Assembly: GCA_902774145.1 (NCBI GenBank)
Contig: CACYHC010000011.1
Location: 1-51,698 of the forward strand
From: an uncultured Bacteroidia bacterium
GTDB taxonomy: Bacteria; Bacteroidota; Bacteroidia; Bacteroidales; UBA932
Direction of reading: 5' to 3'
DNA: 51,698 nucleotides
This document shows positions 1-9,582 of the stretch, one piece after another; position 1 is the stretch's first letter, and the number at the start of each line of letters is the position of its first letter. Under the pieces are notes generated by a model that saw only the letters and a program-made list of their open reading frames with translations, had not been told where the DNA came from and ran no database searches. The translations under genes were made by a program, and so were the position numbers.

Positions 1-154
1 TACAATATTGTCAATGAACTGGATGGTTCAAGTGAACCAACTTTGTTTTAAATGTTAAACTTATAATAATCGTCCACAACTTTTAGTGGACACGCATGAT
101 TCAAATATTCAACGAACTTGCGAAACTTGGGTCAACTATGTTTATCTTTGCGGC
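1..154. other. AT-rich non-coding left edge with two inverted repeats
   Basis: No credible gene lies here. Two inverted repeats are visible: TGGTTCA/TGAACCA at 24-39 with a 2-nt spacer, and GTCCAC/GTGGAC at 72-77 and 86-91 with an 8-nt loop. The segment is much richer in A/T than the genes to its right. It could be the 3' flank of a gene, or the border of an element, that lies outside the window. The right part (about 117-150) carries the promoter of the next gene. Confidence 0.4.
143..150 (+). promoter_or_regulatory. -7 box of the pseudouridine synthase gene
   Basis: TATCTTTG matches the Bacteroidota -7 consensus TAnnTTTG. A CTTG at 117-120 lies 22 nt upstream and could be the -33 element. 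Only 4 nt separate the box from the chosen ATG at 155, so the mRNA would have almost no leader. Confidence 0.6.
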
Positions 155-874
155 ATGATTTATCGGAAATTGAGCGCGCAGGAGTATGCGGACCTGGAAG
201 GCCGCATCCTCTACGAGGACAACCACATCCTTGCCATCAACAAACGCGTTGGCGAAATCACCCAGGGGGACAAGACCGGCGACGAGTGCGTCGCAGATGC
301 CTACAAGGCCTTTATCGCCCAGCGCGACGGCAAGCCGGGACAGGTCTTTATGGGGGTGCCGCACCGCCTGGACCGCCCCTGCAGCGGCATTACCCTGCTC
401 GCCAAGACCTCCAAGGCCCTGAGCCGCCTGGCCGGCATGTTCCGGGACGGCAGCGTCCACAAGACCTACCTGGCGCTCTGTTGCAGCAAGCCCGAGCCGG
501 AAGAAGGCCTGCTGAAAGACCTGCTCGTCCGCAACGAGGCACAGAACAAGTCCTATGTGACGAACAAGCCCTCACCGGCGGCCAAAGAGGCCAGGCTGGA
601 ATACCGCTACCTCTGCAGTACGGAGCGCTATCACCTGATTGCGGTGAACCTGCTGACCGGCCGCCACCACCAGATCCGCTGCCAGCTCAGCCACATCGGC
701 TGTCCCATCAAGGGCGACCTAAAATATGGCGCGCCGCGTTCCAACCCGGACGGCGGAGTCTGCCTCCACGCCTACAGGGCCGCGTTCGTCCACCCCGTGA
801 GCCACAGGGAGCTCAGCATCACGGCCCCTGTTCCCGCATCTTGGAAAGGTGTTGCTGCGGACTCTCTCCCATAA
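155..874 (+). CDS. RluA-family RNA pseudouridine synthase
   Basis: 239-residue protein of the RluA family, which isomerises specific uridines in rRNA or tRNA to pseudouridine in the cytoplasm. The catalytic motif HRLDRPCSG is visible, with the catalytic Asp at about residue 73, and the family motif GRHHQIRCQL occurs in the C-terminal half. There is no N-terminal S4 domain. The open frame extends upstream to 86, but the ATG at 155 fits the family N-terminus and lies just after a -7 box, so I chose it. The 3' end overlaps the convergent AraC gene by 56 bp (819-874). The exact RNA target (RluA, RluC, RluD or TruC type) cannot be told from sequence. Confidence 0.9.
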   Translation: MIYRKLSAQEYADLEGRILYEDNHILAINKRVGEITQGDKTGDECVADAYKAFIAQRDGKPGQVFMGVPHRLDRPCSGITLLAKTSKALSRLAGMFRDGSVHKTYLALCCSKPEPEEGLLKDLLVRNEAQNKSYVTNKPSPAAKEARLEYRYLCSTERYHLIAVNLLTGRHHQIRCQLSHIGCPIKGDLKYGAPRSNPDGGVCLHAYRAAFVHPVSHRELSITAPVPASWKGVAADSLP

Positions 875-1685
875 TCATCCGGAAGGCCGCCAGAAAGACA
901 TTTGTAGAATTGAAGCCCGACGAATGGGCAATCTGCTTGATGTTCAGGGAGGGATTCTCCCGCATCAGGGCAATGGCGTGCCGTACCCTATAGGTGTTGA
1001 GCAACATTTTGAAGGTCATCCCCGCCACGGCATTGATGCTCTGTGACAAATAGACACGGTTGGTAAACAGGGCCTTGGCCATTTCATCCTCCCGGTAATG
1101 CGCGTCCAGGAAGGGTTTTTCGCGGGCCAGGTAGCGCTCCGCCCTTTCGAAAAGGAAACGCATCTGCGCCGGGTCGCACTTCCCGGCTTCCGAGCGCCGG
1201 CGGAAGCGGGACAGGTACAGGATCAGCGTAAAGGCATTGCCGCTGTAGCAGAGAACATACATCACGGCATAAAAGGGCACCAGGGGAAGCCCTTGGCCCA
1301 CGCCGCAGAAGGCCAGCACCAGAAAGGCATACAGCATACGGTTTTCACTGGCCGCCCCCCGGGAGGCCGGACAGCGGCGTATCCAGAGGGCCAGGGCGAG
1401 CAGCACCGGGAGGCCGCCCGACCAAAGGATGCGGTGAACCAGGGGCTGGCACGCTCCCGCCACCATCAGGACGGCGACCAGGACGGCCTGCAGGAGGGCG
1501 TGACGCCCGTTCTCTCCCTTCAGGGGGTAGAGGAGCAGGAGCAGGCAGCCCCCGAGGCACGCATCGCCCGCCCGGGCCATCCAGGCCGCTCCGGGGTCCG
1601 CCAGCATTCCCAGCACCAGGAGCACGGCCACCAGCAGCAGGGAGAGCATCCTGATGACAAAACGGTATGCAACAACTTTTTTCAT
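819..1685 (-). CDS. Membrane-anchored AraC-family transcriptional regulator
   Basis: 288 residues. The first ~160 residues are strongly hydrophobic and look like five or six membrane spans (roughly 8-28, 40-55, 62-80, 84-103, 116-160). Residues ~195-285 form an AraC-type double helix-turn-helix, with the typical second-helix signature around IKQIAHSSGFNSTNVF and the closing phenylalanine-rich segment AFRMIMGESPQQ. This architecture, a membrane sensor joined directly to an AraC DNA-binding domain, is common in Bacteroidota. The ligand is unknown and no obvious target operon adjoins it. The gene is monocistronic, with its own -7 box at 1703-1710, and converges on and overlaps the pseudouridine synthase gene. 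Confidence 0.85.
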   Translation of the reverse strand: MKKVVAYRFVIRMLSLLLVAVLLVLGMLADPGAAWMARAGDACLGGCLLLLLYPLKGENGRHALLQAVLVAVLMVAGACQPLVHRILWSGGLPVLLALALWIRRCPASRGAASENRMLYAFLVLAFCGVGQGLPLVPFYAVMYVLCYSGNAFTLILYLSRFRRRSEAGKCDPAQMRFLFERAERYLAREKPFLDAHYREDEMAKALFTNRVYLSQSINAVAGMTFKMLLNTYRVRHAIALMRENPSLNIKQIAHSSGFNSTNVFLAAFRMIMGESPQQHLSKMREQGP

Positions 1686-1702
1686 CGGCGCATTCGTCGT
1701 GC

Positions 1703-1710
1703 CAAAGATA
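1703..1710 (-). promoter_or_regulatory. -7 box of the AraC-family gene
   Basis: The minus strand reads TATCTTTG, a full match to TAnnTTTG, 17 nt upstream of the ATG (1683-1685). I see no clear -33 TTG at the usual distance. Confidence 0.5.
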
Positions 1711-1717
1711 AGAAATA

Positions 1718-1746
1718 CCCCTTCCCGACCTTGCGCCGGAAAGGGG
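1718..1746 (-). terminator. Stem-loop between yitT-type gene and AraC promoter
   Basis: CCCCTTCCC (1718-1726) and GGAAAGGGG (1738-1746) can pair over 9 bp in the minus-strand RNA, with one G-U pair and an 11-nt loop. It sits after the 3' end of the M28/leuS/YitT operon and just before the AraC -7 box. The downstream sequence is only mildly T-rich, so it may be a weak terminator or an operator. Confidence 0.35.
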
Positions 1747-1780
1747 CATCCAACCTCCCAAATGTGAGATTTTTACGTTT

Positions 1781-2728
1781 TTATATCTTTTTTTTACGTT
1801 TTATCGTGCTTCCTTTGATGGTATCGAAGCCTTCGCCGTACACGCCCATCACATTGGACACGGAAAGGAACGCACTCGAGTCGATACTCTTGATGGCCCG
1901 CAGGAAAAGATTCAGGTCGCTCCGGCGGGTGATGATCATCAGCACCTGGGCCTGCTGTTTGGTGAACCAGCCCTTCCCGTCCAGCACCGTCACGCCGCGC
2001 TTGAGTTCCGTCGTGATGTAATCGGCGATTTCCGCATACTTCTTGGAGAGCACGAACAACTGGACGGACTGCTTGGTTCCGGAAAGATACATGTCCAGGG
2101 ACATATTCTCAATCCCCACCATCAGATAACCGTAGACGATAGTCACAATCTTATCGGTCAGCGGCATCAGGGTACCGTCTTCCGTATACGAAGGGAACAG
2201 CATCGAGGAAAGGATGATCACCACATCCATCATCATCATCAGCCGGCCCGGCGAGATGTTGTGCTTCTTGTTGATCATCAGGGCGATGATGTCGGTACCT
2301 CCGCTGGAACCGCCCTGGGACATCGAAATACCGATGCCCACGCCGACAATGATGGCCCCCATCACGGCGGAAATGAGCTTCCCGTTATCCAGGGCGAGGC
2401 TTTGAATTACCTCGTGCGGGATAATCGACTGGAACACATTCAGGCCGACCGAGGCCAGGACCATCGCATAAATCGTCTTGGTGCTGAAGCCCTTGCCGAG
2501 CGTCCGTATCGCCAGGAGCAACAGCACCGCATTCACCGTGAAATAGGTGTAACCGATGGTAATCTTCCCGTGCGTGGCATACTGGATAATGGCGGCGATA
2601 CCGGTCACTCCCCCGCCCACGAGGTTGTTCGGGGCAAGGAAAACGCACCACGCCATGACATACATCAGTATCCCGAGGGTGATGAGGGCGTATTCCTTGA
2701 CGCCCGTTAAAATACGCTTCCCGTCCAT
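1781..2728 (-). CDS. YitT-family membrane protein (DUF161 plus DUF2179)
   Basis: 315 residues. About five or six membrane spans cover residues 12-180. They carry the two glycine-rich family signatures, GGGVTGIA near 38-45 and GGSSGGTDIIA near 139-149. The C-terminal ~75 residues form the cytoplasmic DUF2179 domain (VTVLDGKGW... to ...VSNVMGVYGEGF). The family is widespread, with unknown transport or regulatory function. The start codon overlaps the leuS stop by 1 nt (TAATG), suggesting translational coupling. The protein ends in a basic tail, KRKKKI. It is the last gene of the operon that begins at 6790. Confidence 0.88.
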   Translation of the reverse strand: MDGKRILTGVKEYALITLGILMYVMAWCVFLAPNNLVGGGVTGIAAIIQYATHGKITIGYTYFTVNAVLLLLAIRTLGKGFSTKTIYAMVLASVGLNVFQSIIPHEVIQSLALDNGKLISAVMGAIIVGVGIGISMSQGGSSGGTDIIALMINKKHNISPGRLMMMMDVVIILSSMLFPSYTEDGTLMPLTDKIVTIVYGYLMVGIENMSLDMYLSGTKQSVQLFVLSKKYAEIADYITTELKRGVTVLDGKGWFTKQQAQVLMIITRRSDLNLFLRAIKSIDSSAFLSVSNVMGVYGEGFDTIKGSTIKRKKKI

Positions 2729-5463
2729 TACTTCAACACGACATTGACAATCCGTCCGGGGACGACGATGACTTTGACAATCTGCTGTTCCCCGACATAT
2801 TTGGCCGTCTGTTCCTGGGCGCGTACGAAAGCTTCCACCTCGGCGGGCGTCGCGCCCTTGGGCTGCTCGACGGTGAAGCGCGTCTTGCCGTTGAAGGAAA
2901 CGGGATAGGTGCAGCTGTCCTCAACGGTATAGGCCGCAACATATTCAGGGAAAGCGGCGTAGGTGATGCTGTCCTTGTGCCCGAGCGCTTCCCAGAGCTC
3001 TTCGGCGATATGCGGGGCGAAGGGCGAGAGCAGCACGGTCAGCGGCTCGAGGATTTCGCGCTTGTGGCAGTCGAGCGAGACGAGGTCGTTCATCGCGATC
3101 ATAAAGGCGCTGACGGTGGTGTTGTAGGAGAAGTTTTCGATGTCCTCCTGCTCTTTGCCGATCAGGCGGTGCAGCACCTTGAGTTCCTGCGCGGAGGCCT
3201 TTTCATCCGTCACCAGCCACTGGTCACGGTCCCAGAAAAGCTTCCAGAAACGCTTGAGAAAGCGGTTTACGCCGTCGATGCCCTTGGTATCCCAGGGCTT
3301 GCTCTGCTCCAGCGGTCCGAGGAACATCTCGTACAGGCGCAGGGTATCCGCCCCGTAGGTGTCGCAGATGTCGTCCGGATTCACCACGTTGAACATACTC
3401 TTGCTCATTTTCTCCACCGCCCAGCCGCAGATGTACTCCCCGTTTTCGAGGATGAACTCCGCATCGGCGAATTCCGGACGCCAGGCGCGGAAGGCGTCGA
3501 TGTCCAGCCGGTCGGCCCGCACCAGTTTGACATCCACGTGAATCTGCGTGGTCTCATACTTGTCCTTGAGGCCCAGCGACACGAAGGTGTTGGTCCCCAC
3601 GATACGGTACACGAAGTTCGAACGCCCCTGGATCATCCCCTGGTTGATCAGTTTGCGGAAAGGCTCGTCCTCGCAGACATACCCCAGGTCATAGAGGAAC
3701 TTGTTCCAGAAGCGGGAGTAAATGAGGTGGCCGGTCGCGTGCTCCGTTCCGCCGATATAGAGGTCCACGTTCCGCCAGTAGGCATCCGCCTCCGGGCTCA
3801 CGAGCGCATCGTCGTTCCGGGGATCCATATACCGCAGGTAGTAGGCACTGGAGCCCGCGAAGCCCGGCATCGTGCTCTTTTCCAGCGGATAACCGTTCCA
3901 GGTCCAGTCCTTGGCGCGCGCGAGCGGCGGTTCCCCGTCCGGCGAGGGCTTGTAGGAACTGATTTCGGGCAAGGTCAGCGGCAGGGCGCTTTCCGGCAGC
4001 GGACAGGGGATGCCGTCCTTGTAATAAATCGGGAACGGCTCACCCCAGTAGCGCTGACGCGAGAAAATCGCATCGCGCAGGCGGTAGTTGGTCTTCCGGC
4101 GGCCGATGCCCTTCGCTTCGGCATAATCCTTCGCCGCTTCGATGGCCTCCTTCACGGACATCCCGTTCAGGAAACCGGAATTGCACATCCGGCCTTCCTT
4201 CGCGTCGAAACTCTGCTCCGACACGTCGCAGCCCTCGATGATGGGGACAATCGGCAGGTCGAACTTGCGGGCGAAGGCATAGTCGCGGCTGTCGTGCGCC
4301 GGCACTGCCATAATGGCACCGGTGCCGTAACCGGCCAGCACATATTCGGAAATCCAGACGGGCACCTTCTCCCCCGTCAGGGGGTTGATGGCCCAGGAAC
4401 CGGAAAAGACGCCGGTGACGCTGCGGGTCTCCGCCATACGCTCGCGCTCCGTCTTCTTCTTGACGGCCTGGAGGTAGGCATCGACGGCCTCCTTACAGGC
4501 GGCGGAAGTCAGTTCGGGCACCAGCTCGCTTTCCGGCGCGAGCACCATGAAGGTCACGCCGAAGATGGTATCGACGCGGGTGGTGAAAATGGTAATGTCG
4601 CGCTCGCGGCCGTCGCATTCGGTGTGAAAAACGACTTCCGTACCGTCGGAGCGGCCAATCCAGTTGCGCTGCATTTCCTTGAGGGAATCCGTCCACGCCA
4701 GTTTGTCCAGCGACGAAAGCAGGCGCTCCGCATACGCGGAAATCCGCAGCTGCCACTGCGCCATCTTCTTCTGCTCCACGGGGAAGCCGCCGCGCACGGA
4801 AAGCCCGTCCTTCACCTCGTCGTTGGCCAGCACGGTCCCCAGGCCCGGGCACCAGTTGACCGACGATTCCCCGAGGTACGCGATGCGGTAGCCCATCAAG
4901 ATATCGGACTTCTCCTTTTCGGAAGCCGCTTTCCAGGCCGCAGGCGTCACATCGCCGTACCCTGTGGTCTCGAACTTCTCGATGAGCGTGGCGATGGGAC
5001 GTGCCTTGTCCTCCTGGGGGTCGTACCAGCTGTCGAACATCTTGAGGAAAGCCCACTGCGTCCACTTATAGTAACCCGGATCACAGGTGCGCACCTCGCG
5101 GTCCCAGTCATAGGAGAAGCCCAGCCGGTCCATCTGGGAACGGTAACGGTTGATATTGTCCGTGGTGGTCTTTTCGGGGTGCTGTCCGGTCTGGATGGCA
5201 TACTGCTCGGCGGGTAGGCCGAAGGCGTCGTAACCCATCGGGTGCAGTACATTGAAGCCCCGGAGGCGCTTGTAGCGCGAATAAATGTCACTGGCGATAT
5301 AGCCCAGCGGGTGTCCCACGTGCAGTCCCGCCCCGGAGGGGTACGGGAACATATCCAACACATAGTACTTGGGCCTGGAAGCATCCTCCTTCACTTTGAA
5401 GGTCTTCTCCGCGGCCCAGCGGGCCTGCCACTTCTTCTCGATTGACTTAAAGTTGTACTCCAT
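2728..5463 (-). CDS. leuS: Leucine--tRNA ligase
   Basis: 911-residue class I aminoacyl-tRNA synthetase that charges tRNA-Leu. The HIGH signature appears as HVGH at residues 48-51, and KMSKS lies at about 683-687. Between them sits the long CP1 editing insertion, and a C-terminal anticodon-binding region ends with the small LeuS-specific domain. The length fits Bacteroidota LeuS. The frame is open upstream to 5517, but [13 protein letters not shown] is the conserved N-terminus, so I start at 5463. Only 1 nt separates this start from the stop of the M28-fold gene, so leuS appears to be transcribed from that gene's promoter. No T-box or leader fits in the gap. Confidence 0.97.
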   Translation of the reverse strand: MEYNFKSIEKKWQARWAAEKTFKVKEDASRPKYYVLDMFPYPSGAGLHVGHPLGYIASDIYSRYKRLRGFNVLHPMGYDAFGLPAEQYAIQTGQHPEKTTTDNINRYRSQMDRLGFSYDWDREVRTCDPGYYKWTQWAFLKMFDSWYDPQEDKARPIATLIEKFETTGYGDVTPAAWKAASEKEKSDILMGYRIAYLGESSVNWCPGLGTVLANDEVKDGLSVRGGFPVEQKKMAQWQLRISAYAERLLSSLDKLAWTDSLKEMQRNWIGRSDGTEVVFHTECDGRERDITIFTTRVDTIFGVTFMVLAPESELVPELTSAACKEAVDAYLQAVKKKTERERMAETRSVTGVFSGSWAINPLTGEKVPVWISEYVLAGYGTGAIMAVPAHDSRDYAFARKFDLPIVPIIEGCDVSEQSFDAKEGRMCNSGFLNGMSVKEAIEAAKDYAEAKGIGRRKTNYRLRDAIFSRQRYWGEPFPIYYKDGIPCPLPESALPLTLPEISSYKPSPDGEPPLARAKDWTWNGYPLEKSTMPGFAGSSAYYLRYMDPRNDDALVSPEADAYWRNVDLYIGGTEHATGHLIYSRFWNKFLYDLGYVCEDEPFRKLINQGMIQGRSNFVYRIVGTNTFVSLGLKDKYETTQIHVDVKLVRADRLDIDAFRAWRPEFADAEFILENGEYICGWAVEKMSKSMFNVVNPDDICDTYGADTLRLYEMFLGPLEQSKPWDTKGIDGVNRFLKRFWKLFWDRDQWLVTDEKASAQELKVLHRLIGKEQEDIENFSYNTTVSAFMIAMNDLVSLDCHKREILEPLTVLLSPFAPHIAEELWEALGHKDSITYAAFPEYVAAYTVEDSCTYPVSFNGKTRFTVEQPKGATPAEVEAFVRAQEQTAKYVGEQQIVKVIVVPGRIVNVVLK

Positions 5464-5464
5464 C

Positions 5465-6790
5465 TTATCTTCTTCTTTCCAAAATAAATTCAACATAGAG
5501 CGACACTTCGCTGACAACGGGTTTCCCCCGCACCTTGCCGGGCTTCCAGCGGGGAGACGCGCCCACGACCTTCACCGCCTCGTTGTCCAGCAGCGGATGC
5601 ACGCCCTTGAGCACGTGCGCATTCTTGACATTCCCCTTTTCGTCGATGAGGAAATCCACCAGCACCCGGCCGCGAATGCCCTGCCGGACCGCCTCCTCGG
5701 GATAATGCAAGTACGCATACACCCACTTCTGGAGGAACACGCCCGGGTCCGTACTGCCCAGGAAAGTCGGCTTGACATCGCACTCGTAATAGGGCACGAC
5801 CACTTTCCCGTCCAGCTTGGCCGCCGTCTCCTCGCTGACGCGGAACACCGGCTTGGGACCGTTGCAGAGCTGCACCGTAAAATTATAGATATACTCGAGT
5901 TCCCGTTCCATATTGTCGTACTCGAGGATACTTTCCGTATCTTTCTCGCTGTTGTATTCCGGGTACATTCCGGTCGTAAAAAACACCGAGGGTATCTCCT
6001 TGTCATAGAAGGCCTTGTGGTCCGAGAAACAGGGTTCGCGCAGCACCACCTGCGGGACAACCGGCTGCAGGGTGGCGGACAGGTTCTCCAGGAAATGCGT
6101 CAGGTCCTTGTTGCCCGAAGGCCAGGCATAAAAGCCCGACGACCCCGTCCCCAGCATATCCAGATTGATCATCGCGTCGATTTTGTCCACCGCGCCGAAG
6201 TTCCGGTTCAGGAAATACCAGGAGCCCGCGCCGAGGGTACAGGAAGCACCGAACGCCGCAATGAGCACCGAACGCCGCAACAGCACCCTGTTCCGCTGCA
6301 GCATTGCCGCAAGCTGCACGAGCATCGCCAGTCCGGAGGCGTTGCCGTTGGCGCCATAGCAGATACGCGTCCGCTTCTCGCCGTCCACCGTCACCTCGTA
6401 GGTCCCGATATTGTCCAGCCGCGCGCCGATGACGATGTAATGGTCCGCGACCGTCTTGTCATAACCCGGAATAAAGGCCAGCACATTGCGCGAATGGAGG
6501 GTATCGCCGCTCTCCTGCCGGATGCCGAAAGGTTCTCCGTCCGGTCCCGTCAGTACGTCGATGCCTTCCGCCTCCAGCCTTTCGCTGACATAACGCGCCG
6601 CTTCCTTCTCCCCTTCCGATCCCGCTTTCCTGCCTTCCAGGGCCGCCGATGCGAGGAAACGCACGTCGCTGCGCATCGCCGCCACCGCAGAACTCTCATT
6701 GAGTTCCCCGTACGGAAGCGTACGGTACTGGCCGGCGAGCGGCCGCACCGTCAGCAGCAAAACCGAGAGGACAAGTAAAAGTCGTTTCAT
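5465..6790 (-). CDS. Degenerate M28-fold peptidase homologue fused to a TonB C-terminal domain
   Basis: 441 residues with a Sec signal peptide (hydrophobic 3-15, cleavage probably near AGQ 19-21). Residues ~35-305 follow the M28 aminopeptidase fold in order, but key residues are replaced. The first zinc-ligand motif reads GARLDNIG (Arg124 where His is expected), the bridging-Asp motif reads GANGNASG (Gly149 for Asp), the catalytic Glu-Glu pair is Ser183-Cys184, and the last His is Asn280. Only the Asp of INLDMLG (211) is kept. Residues ~353-437 match a TonB C-terminal domain ([12 protein letters not shown]... [12 protein letters not shown]). It is probably a non-enzymatic periplasmic protein. 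First gene of an operon with leuS, and divergent from the DUF389 gene. The fold assignment is good; its function is unknown. Confidence 0.8.
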   Translation of the reverse strand: MKRLLLVLSVLLLTVRPLAGQYRTLPYGELNESSAVAAMRSDVRFLASAALEGRKAGSEGEKEAARYVSERLEAEGIDVLTGPDGEPFGIRQESGDTLHSRNVLAFIPGYDKTVADHYIVIGARLDNIGTYEVTVDGEKRTRICYGANGNASGLAMLVQLAAMLQRNRVLLRRSVLIAAFGASCTLGAGSWYFLNRNFGAVDKIDAMINLDMLGTGSSGFYAWPSGNKDLTHFLENLSATLQPVVPQVVLREPCFSDHKAFYDKEIPSVFFTTGMYPEYNSEKDTESILEYDNMERELEYIYNFTVQLCNGPKPVFRVSEETAAKLDGKVVVPYYECDVKPTFLGSTDPGVFLQKWVYAYLHYPEEAVRQGIRGRVLVDFLIDEKGNVKNAHVLKGVHPLLDNEAVKVVGASPRWKPGKVRGKPVVSEVSLYVEFILERRR

Positions 6791-6804
6791 AAAAGTACAA
6801 GATG

Positions 6805-6812
6805 CAAATTTA
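6805..6812 (-). promoter_or_regulatory. -7 box of the M28-fold/leuS/YitT operon
   Basis: The minus strand reads TAAATTTG (TAnnTTTG), 14 nt before the ATG at 6788-6790. It lies in the 71-nt divergent gap shared with the DUF389 gene. Confidence 0.5.
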
Positions 6813-6834
6813 ACAATAATTCAAAATAGATTCT

Positions 6835-6842
6835 TATTTTTG
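6835..6842 (+). promoter_or_regulatory. -7 box of the DUF389 gene
   Basis: TATTTTTG, 19 nt before the ATG at 6862. It is back to back with the promoter of the M28-fold operon, and no TTG is seen at -33. Confidence 0.5.
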
Positions 6843-6861
6843 CAGGCAATAAATAAGGAAT

Positions 6862-8229
6862 ATGAGCGTTTTCAATACATTGTGGAAAAGGCTGAAGCGG
6901 ATCGGGTACATCAACGATTCGATGGACCCGCTGGCAGCCGCCGAGACCATCAAGTCCAACATCACCATCAAAGGCCCCAACCTTTGGATCCTGAGCTTCG
7001 CCATCATCATCGCCTCGGTGGGCCTGAACGTCAACTCCACGGCGGTCATCATCGGCGCCATGCTCATCTCGCCGCTGATGGGCCCGATTTTCGGCTCGGG
7101 CCTGGCCCTGGGCACCAACGACATCCGGCTGCTCAAAATCTCGGGCAAGAACCTGCTGGTGATGGTGGGCGTATCGCTCCTGGCCTCGACGCTCTACTTC
7201 CTGATGACGCCCCTCAACCTCGTGAATCCCACGGAGTTGGAGGCGCGCACCAACCCGACGATCTACGACCTGCTCATCGCCCTCTTCGGCGGCGCCGCCG
7301 GCATTTTTGAAATGTGCCGCAAGCAGAAAGGCACCGTGCTCTCCGGGGTGGCCATCGCCACGGCCCTGATGCCGCCCATCTGCACGGCCGGCTACGGGCT
7401 CGCGAACGGAAATATGCATTTCTTCTTCGGTGCGCTGTACCTCTTTACCATCAACGCGATTTTCATCACGCTCTCCACCTACCTGATGGTCAAGTACCTG
7501 AAGTTCCCGATGACCGCCCAGCTGGACGACGCCCAGAGCCATCGCAGCAGCCGCATCATCACCGCCGTCGTCGTCATCGTGGCCGTTCCCAGCCTGATTA
7601 CCGCCATCAACGTGATTCGCGCCAACAATTTCAGGAACAACGCCATCGAGTTCGTCGCCCAGAACAAAACGCTGGAGCGCAGCTATGTGTACGATTACAG
7701 CATCGACGACCGCGAAAAGACCGTTTACCTCTACATCGGCGGCGAGCCGCTCAAACCCTACGAAAAGGACAAACTGCGCGAAGCGGCGAAGGAATCCGGT
7801 CTCAATCCGGACAAAGTGTTCTTCAAGGAGCGCATGATGGATGACAGCGACAACGCTTCCGCAGAATCCGAGCGCCTGATGCAGGGCATCTACGCCCGCA
7901 CCGACAACGAAATCAACAAGCGGGAAGCGCAAATCCGCTTACTGGAGGGACAGTTGCGCGAAATGAAGAGCGCCGAAATTCCCTACACCCAGATTTACAA
8001 CGAAGTCAAGAGCCAGTATCCCAACCTCGGGGAAATCTATCTCGCCCGCGGGGCGAATGTCCGGAAGGACAGCACCACGCACGAAGACCGCTGCATCATA
8101 ATGCTGACGGTCTCGGGCAAACCGATGCCCGAGACCGAAAGGAAAAAACTGGAGTCGTGGCTGAAAATCCGCCTTTCCGACACCACCGTCGTGGTGCTCA
8201 ACCACACCGGCCGGGTTATTCACCCTTGA
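6862..8229 (+). CDS. DUF389-family integral membrane protein
   Basis: 455 residues. About seven membrane spans lie between residues 41 and 250, including the family core NSTAVIIGAMLISPLMGPIFG (about 58-78) and the ATALMPPICTAGYGLA segment (about 166-181). Unlike short DUF389 proteins, it carries a long polar C-terminal region (~255-455), with a heptad-like charged stretch near 335-370 (NEINKREAQIRLLEGQLREM) and a final alpha/beta segment. The function of the family is not established. The gene has its own promoter, and its 3' end overlaps the convergent TPR gene by 14 bp. Confidence 0.85.
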   Translation: MSVFNTLWKRLKRIGYINDSMDPLAAAETIKSNITIKGPNLWILSFAIIIASVGLNVNSTAVIIGAMLISPLMGPIFGSGLALGTNDIRLLKISGKNLLVMVGVSLLASTLYFLMTPLNLVNPTELEARTNPTIYDLLIALFGGAAGIFEMCRKQKGTVLSGVAIATALMPPICTAGYGLANGNMHFFFGALYLFTINAIFITLSTYLMVKYLKFPMTAQLDDAQSHRSSRIITAVVVIVAVPSLITAINVIRANNFRNNAIEFVAQNKTLERSYVYDYSIDDREKTVYLYIGGEPLKPYEKDKLREAAKESGLNPDKVFFKERMMDDSDNASAESERLMQGIYARTDNEINKREAQIRLLEGQLREMKSAEIPYTQIYNEVKSQYPNLGEIYLARGANVRKDSTTHEDRCIIMLTVSGKPMPETERKKLESWLKIRLSDTTVVVLNHTGRVIHP

Positions 8230-9574
8230 GGTAGTCGGCGTATTTCTTGTTCAGCTCCTTATACTTGTTGCCAAGGGCTTCATTGTCCTGGCGGCTATAG
8301 GCGGAATAAAGGTTGTAGCAGACAATCTTGAGATACTGCGCCGCTACGTCCTTGTTGTTCTTGTCGTCCGAGATATTGAAGAAGGATTCGAAGGGGTCCA
8401 CGCACTGGACCAGCGCGTCCATATACTGGTTCACCAGTTCCTCGTACTTCTTGTTGTCGTCCTCGCGCTGGGCCGTGTCGTAGATGGCCATCGCCTCGTC
8501 ATAGTAGAACTTGCCGATGCAATAGAAGCCGTAGGCATACTTGGGATCCACTTCCACACTCTTCCGGTAGCCGGCAATCGCCTGCTCCTTCATCCCCAGT
8601 TTCGCGCGCACGTCCGCCTCCACGGCGTAGAGTGACGCGTTCTTCGGATCCTGCTCCTTGGCTTTGGCAAAGAGGCCGAAAATCTCCTCGGGATCTTCCT
8701 GCATCTGGATCTTCTGGTTGATCAGGTTGATGACAATCTCCTGGTTGAGCGGATACTTGGCGATACCCTGCTCCAGGTAGCCCTTCGCCTCCTGACGGAG
8801 GGCCAGGCTGTCCGCAGCGGTCGTCGCCTGTGCCAACTCCGCATCCGTCACATAGAACAGCGCGGAATACACCTTACCCTCACTGTCATAACCGAAGGAG
8901 AGGCACTTGTTCAGGATATCCTTCGCCTTGGCGTTGTCTCCGGCAAGCCGGGCGGCCACCGACGCATTGAAGAGCGCCATCGTATCCAGCTGCGAGAGGG
9001 GCGGCTCCGCGGACACCAGCGCCGACTGCTCGAAATTGTAGGAGGCCTTGTCCAGTTTCTGCATATAATAGTAGAGGGTGGCCTCGTCCTGGAACTTCTT
9101 GGAGATGTTCTTGTAGGCTTCGGCGATTTCCTTTCCCTTCTTGGGATCCAGTTCATAGGCCTTCTTGTAGGCACCGAAAGCCTGCTCGAGCGCATCGTCG
9201 TAGGCCTTGTTCTTCACCTCGGTAAAGAGGAGCTGGCCGCTCTGGGCGCTGAAATAGAGGTTCGCGTTCTCGAAGGAGAGCTTTTCGACGGAAGTCCCTT
9301 CCAGTTGCATGACTTCCGTGCGCTTGGGCTTCAGGCCCAGGTCGCTGAGCTGTACCTTGTACTGGACGTTGGCGAATTCCTTGACGGGGGCGTTGTAGGC
9401 CTCCAGCATCTTCTTGCCGAAATTGGTCCAGGAAGCGGCCTTGGCGGCGCCTTTGGGGTCTTCCGTGGCGAGGCGCGCCTTCTCGGCGGCCTTCCTGGCG
9501 TTCTCGATATTGCTCTGCGCGGCCGCCGGCAGAAGGGCGAGAAGCGCAAGGGTCAAAAGGACAATCTTTTTCAT
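8216..9574 (-). CDS. Secreted tetratricopeptide-repeat protein
   Basis: 452 residues. An N-terminal signal peptide (KKIVLLTLALLALLP, then AAAQS) points to the periplasm. The rest is alpha-helical with degenerate TPR units. The clearest are around FGAYKKAYELDPKKGKEIAE, then VEADVRAKLGMKEQAIAGYR followed by KSVEVDPKYAYGFYCIGKFYY. It has no enzymatic motif. Such proteins usually act as scaffolds or in envelope biogenesis, but nothing here specifies a partner. It follows gyrA by only 8 nt and has no promoter of its own that I can see, so it is probably the second gene of the gyrA operon. Confidence 0.8.
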   Translation of the reverse strand: MKKIVLLTLALLALLPAAAQSNIENARKAAEKARLATEDPKGAAKAASWTNFGKKMLEAYNAPVKEFANVQYKVQLSDLGLKPKRTEVMQLEGTSVEKLSFENANLYFSAQSGQLLFTEVKNKAYDDALEQAFGAYKKAYELDPKKGKEIAEAYKNISKKFQDEATLYYYMQKLDKASYNFEQSALVSAEPPLSQLDTMALFNASVAARLAGDNAKAKDILNKCLSFGYDSEGKVYSALFYVTDAELAQATTAADSLALRQEAKGYLEQGIAKYPLNQEIVINLINQKIQMQEDPEEIFGLFAKAKEQDPKNASLYAVEADVRAKLGMKEQAIAGYRKSVEVDPKYAYGFYCIGKFYYDEAMAIYDTAQREDDNKKYEELVNQYMDALVQCVDPFESFFNISDDKNNKDVAAQYLKIVCYNLYSAYSRQDNEALGNKYKELNKKYADYLKGE

Positions 9575-9582
9575 AGTTTTGG

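Noticed and set aside
2977-5217. A 746-codon open frame antisense to leuS
   Set aside because: It mirrors leuS codon structure in GC-rich DNA, has low-complexity Arg/Gly/His/Val-rich content and no recognisable domain; the leuS frame has all catalytic motifs.
5464-5464. T-box or leader regulation of leuS
   Set aside because: Only 1 nt separates leuS from the upstream gene, so there is no room for a leader.
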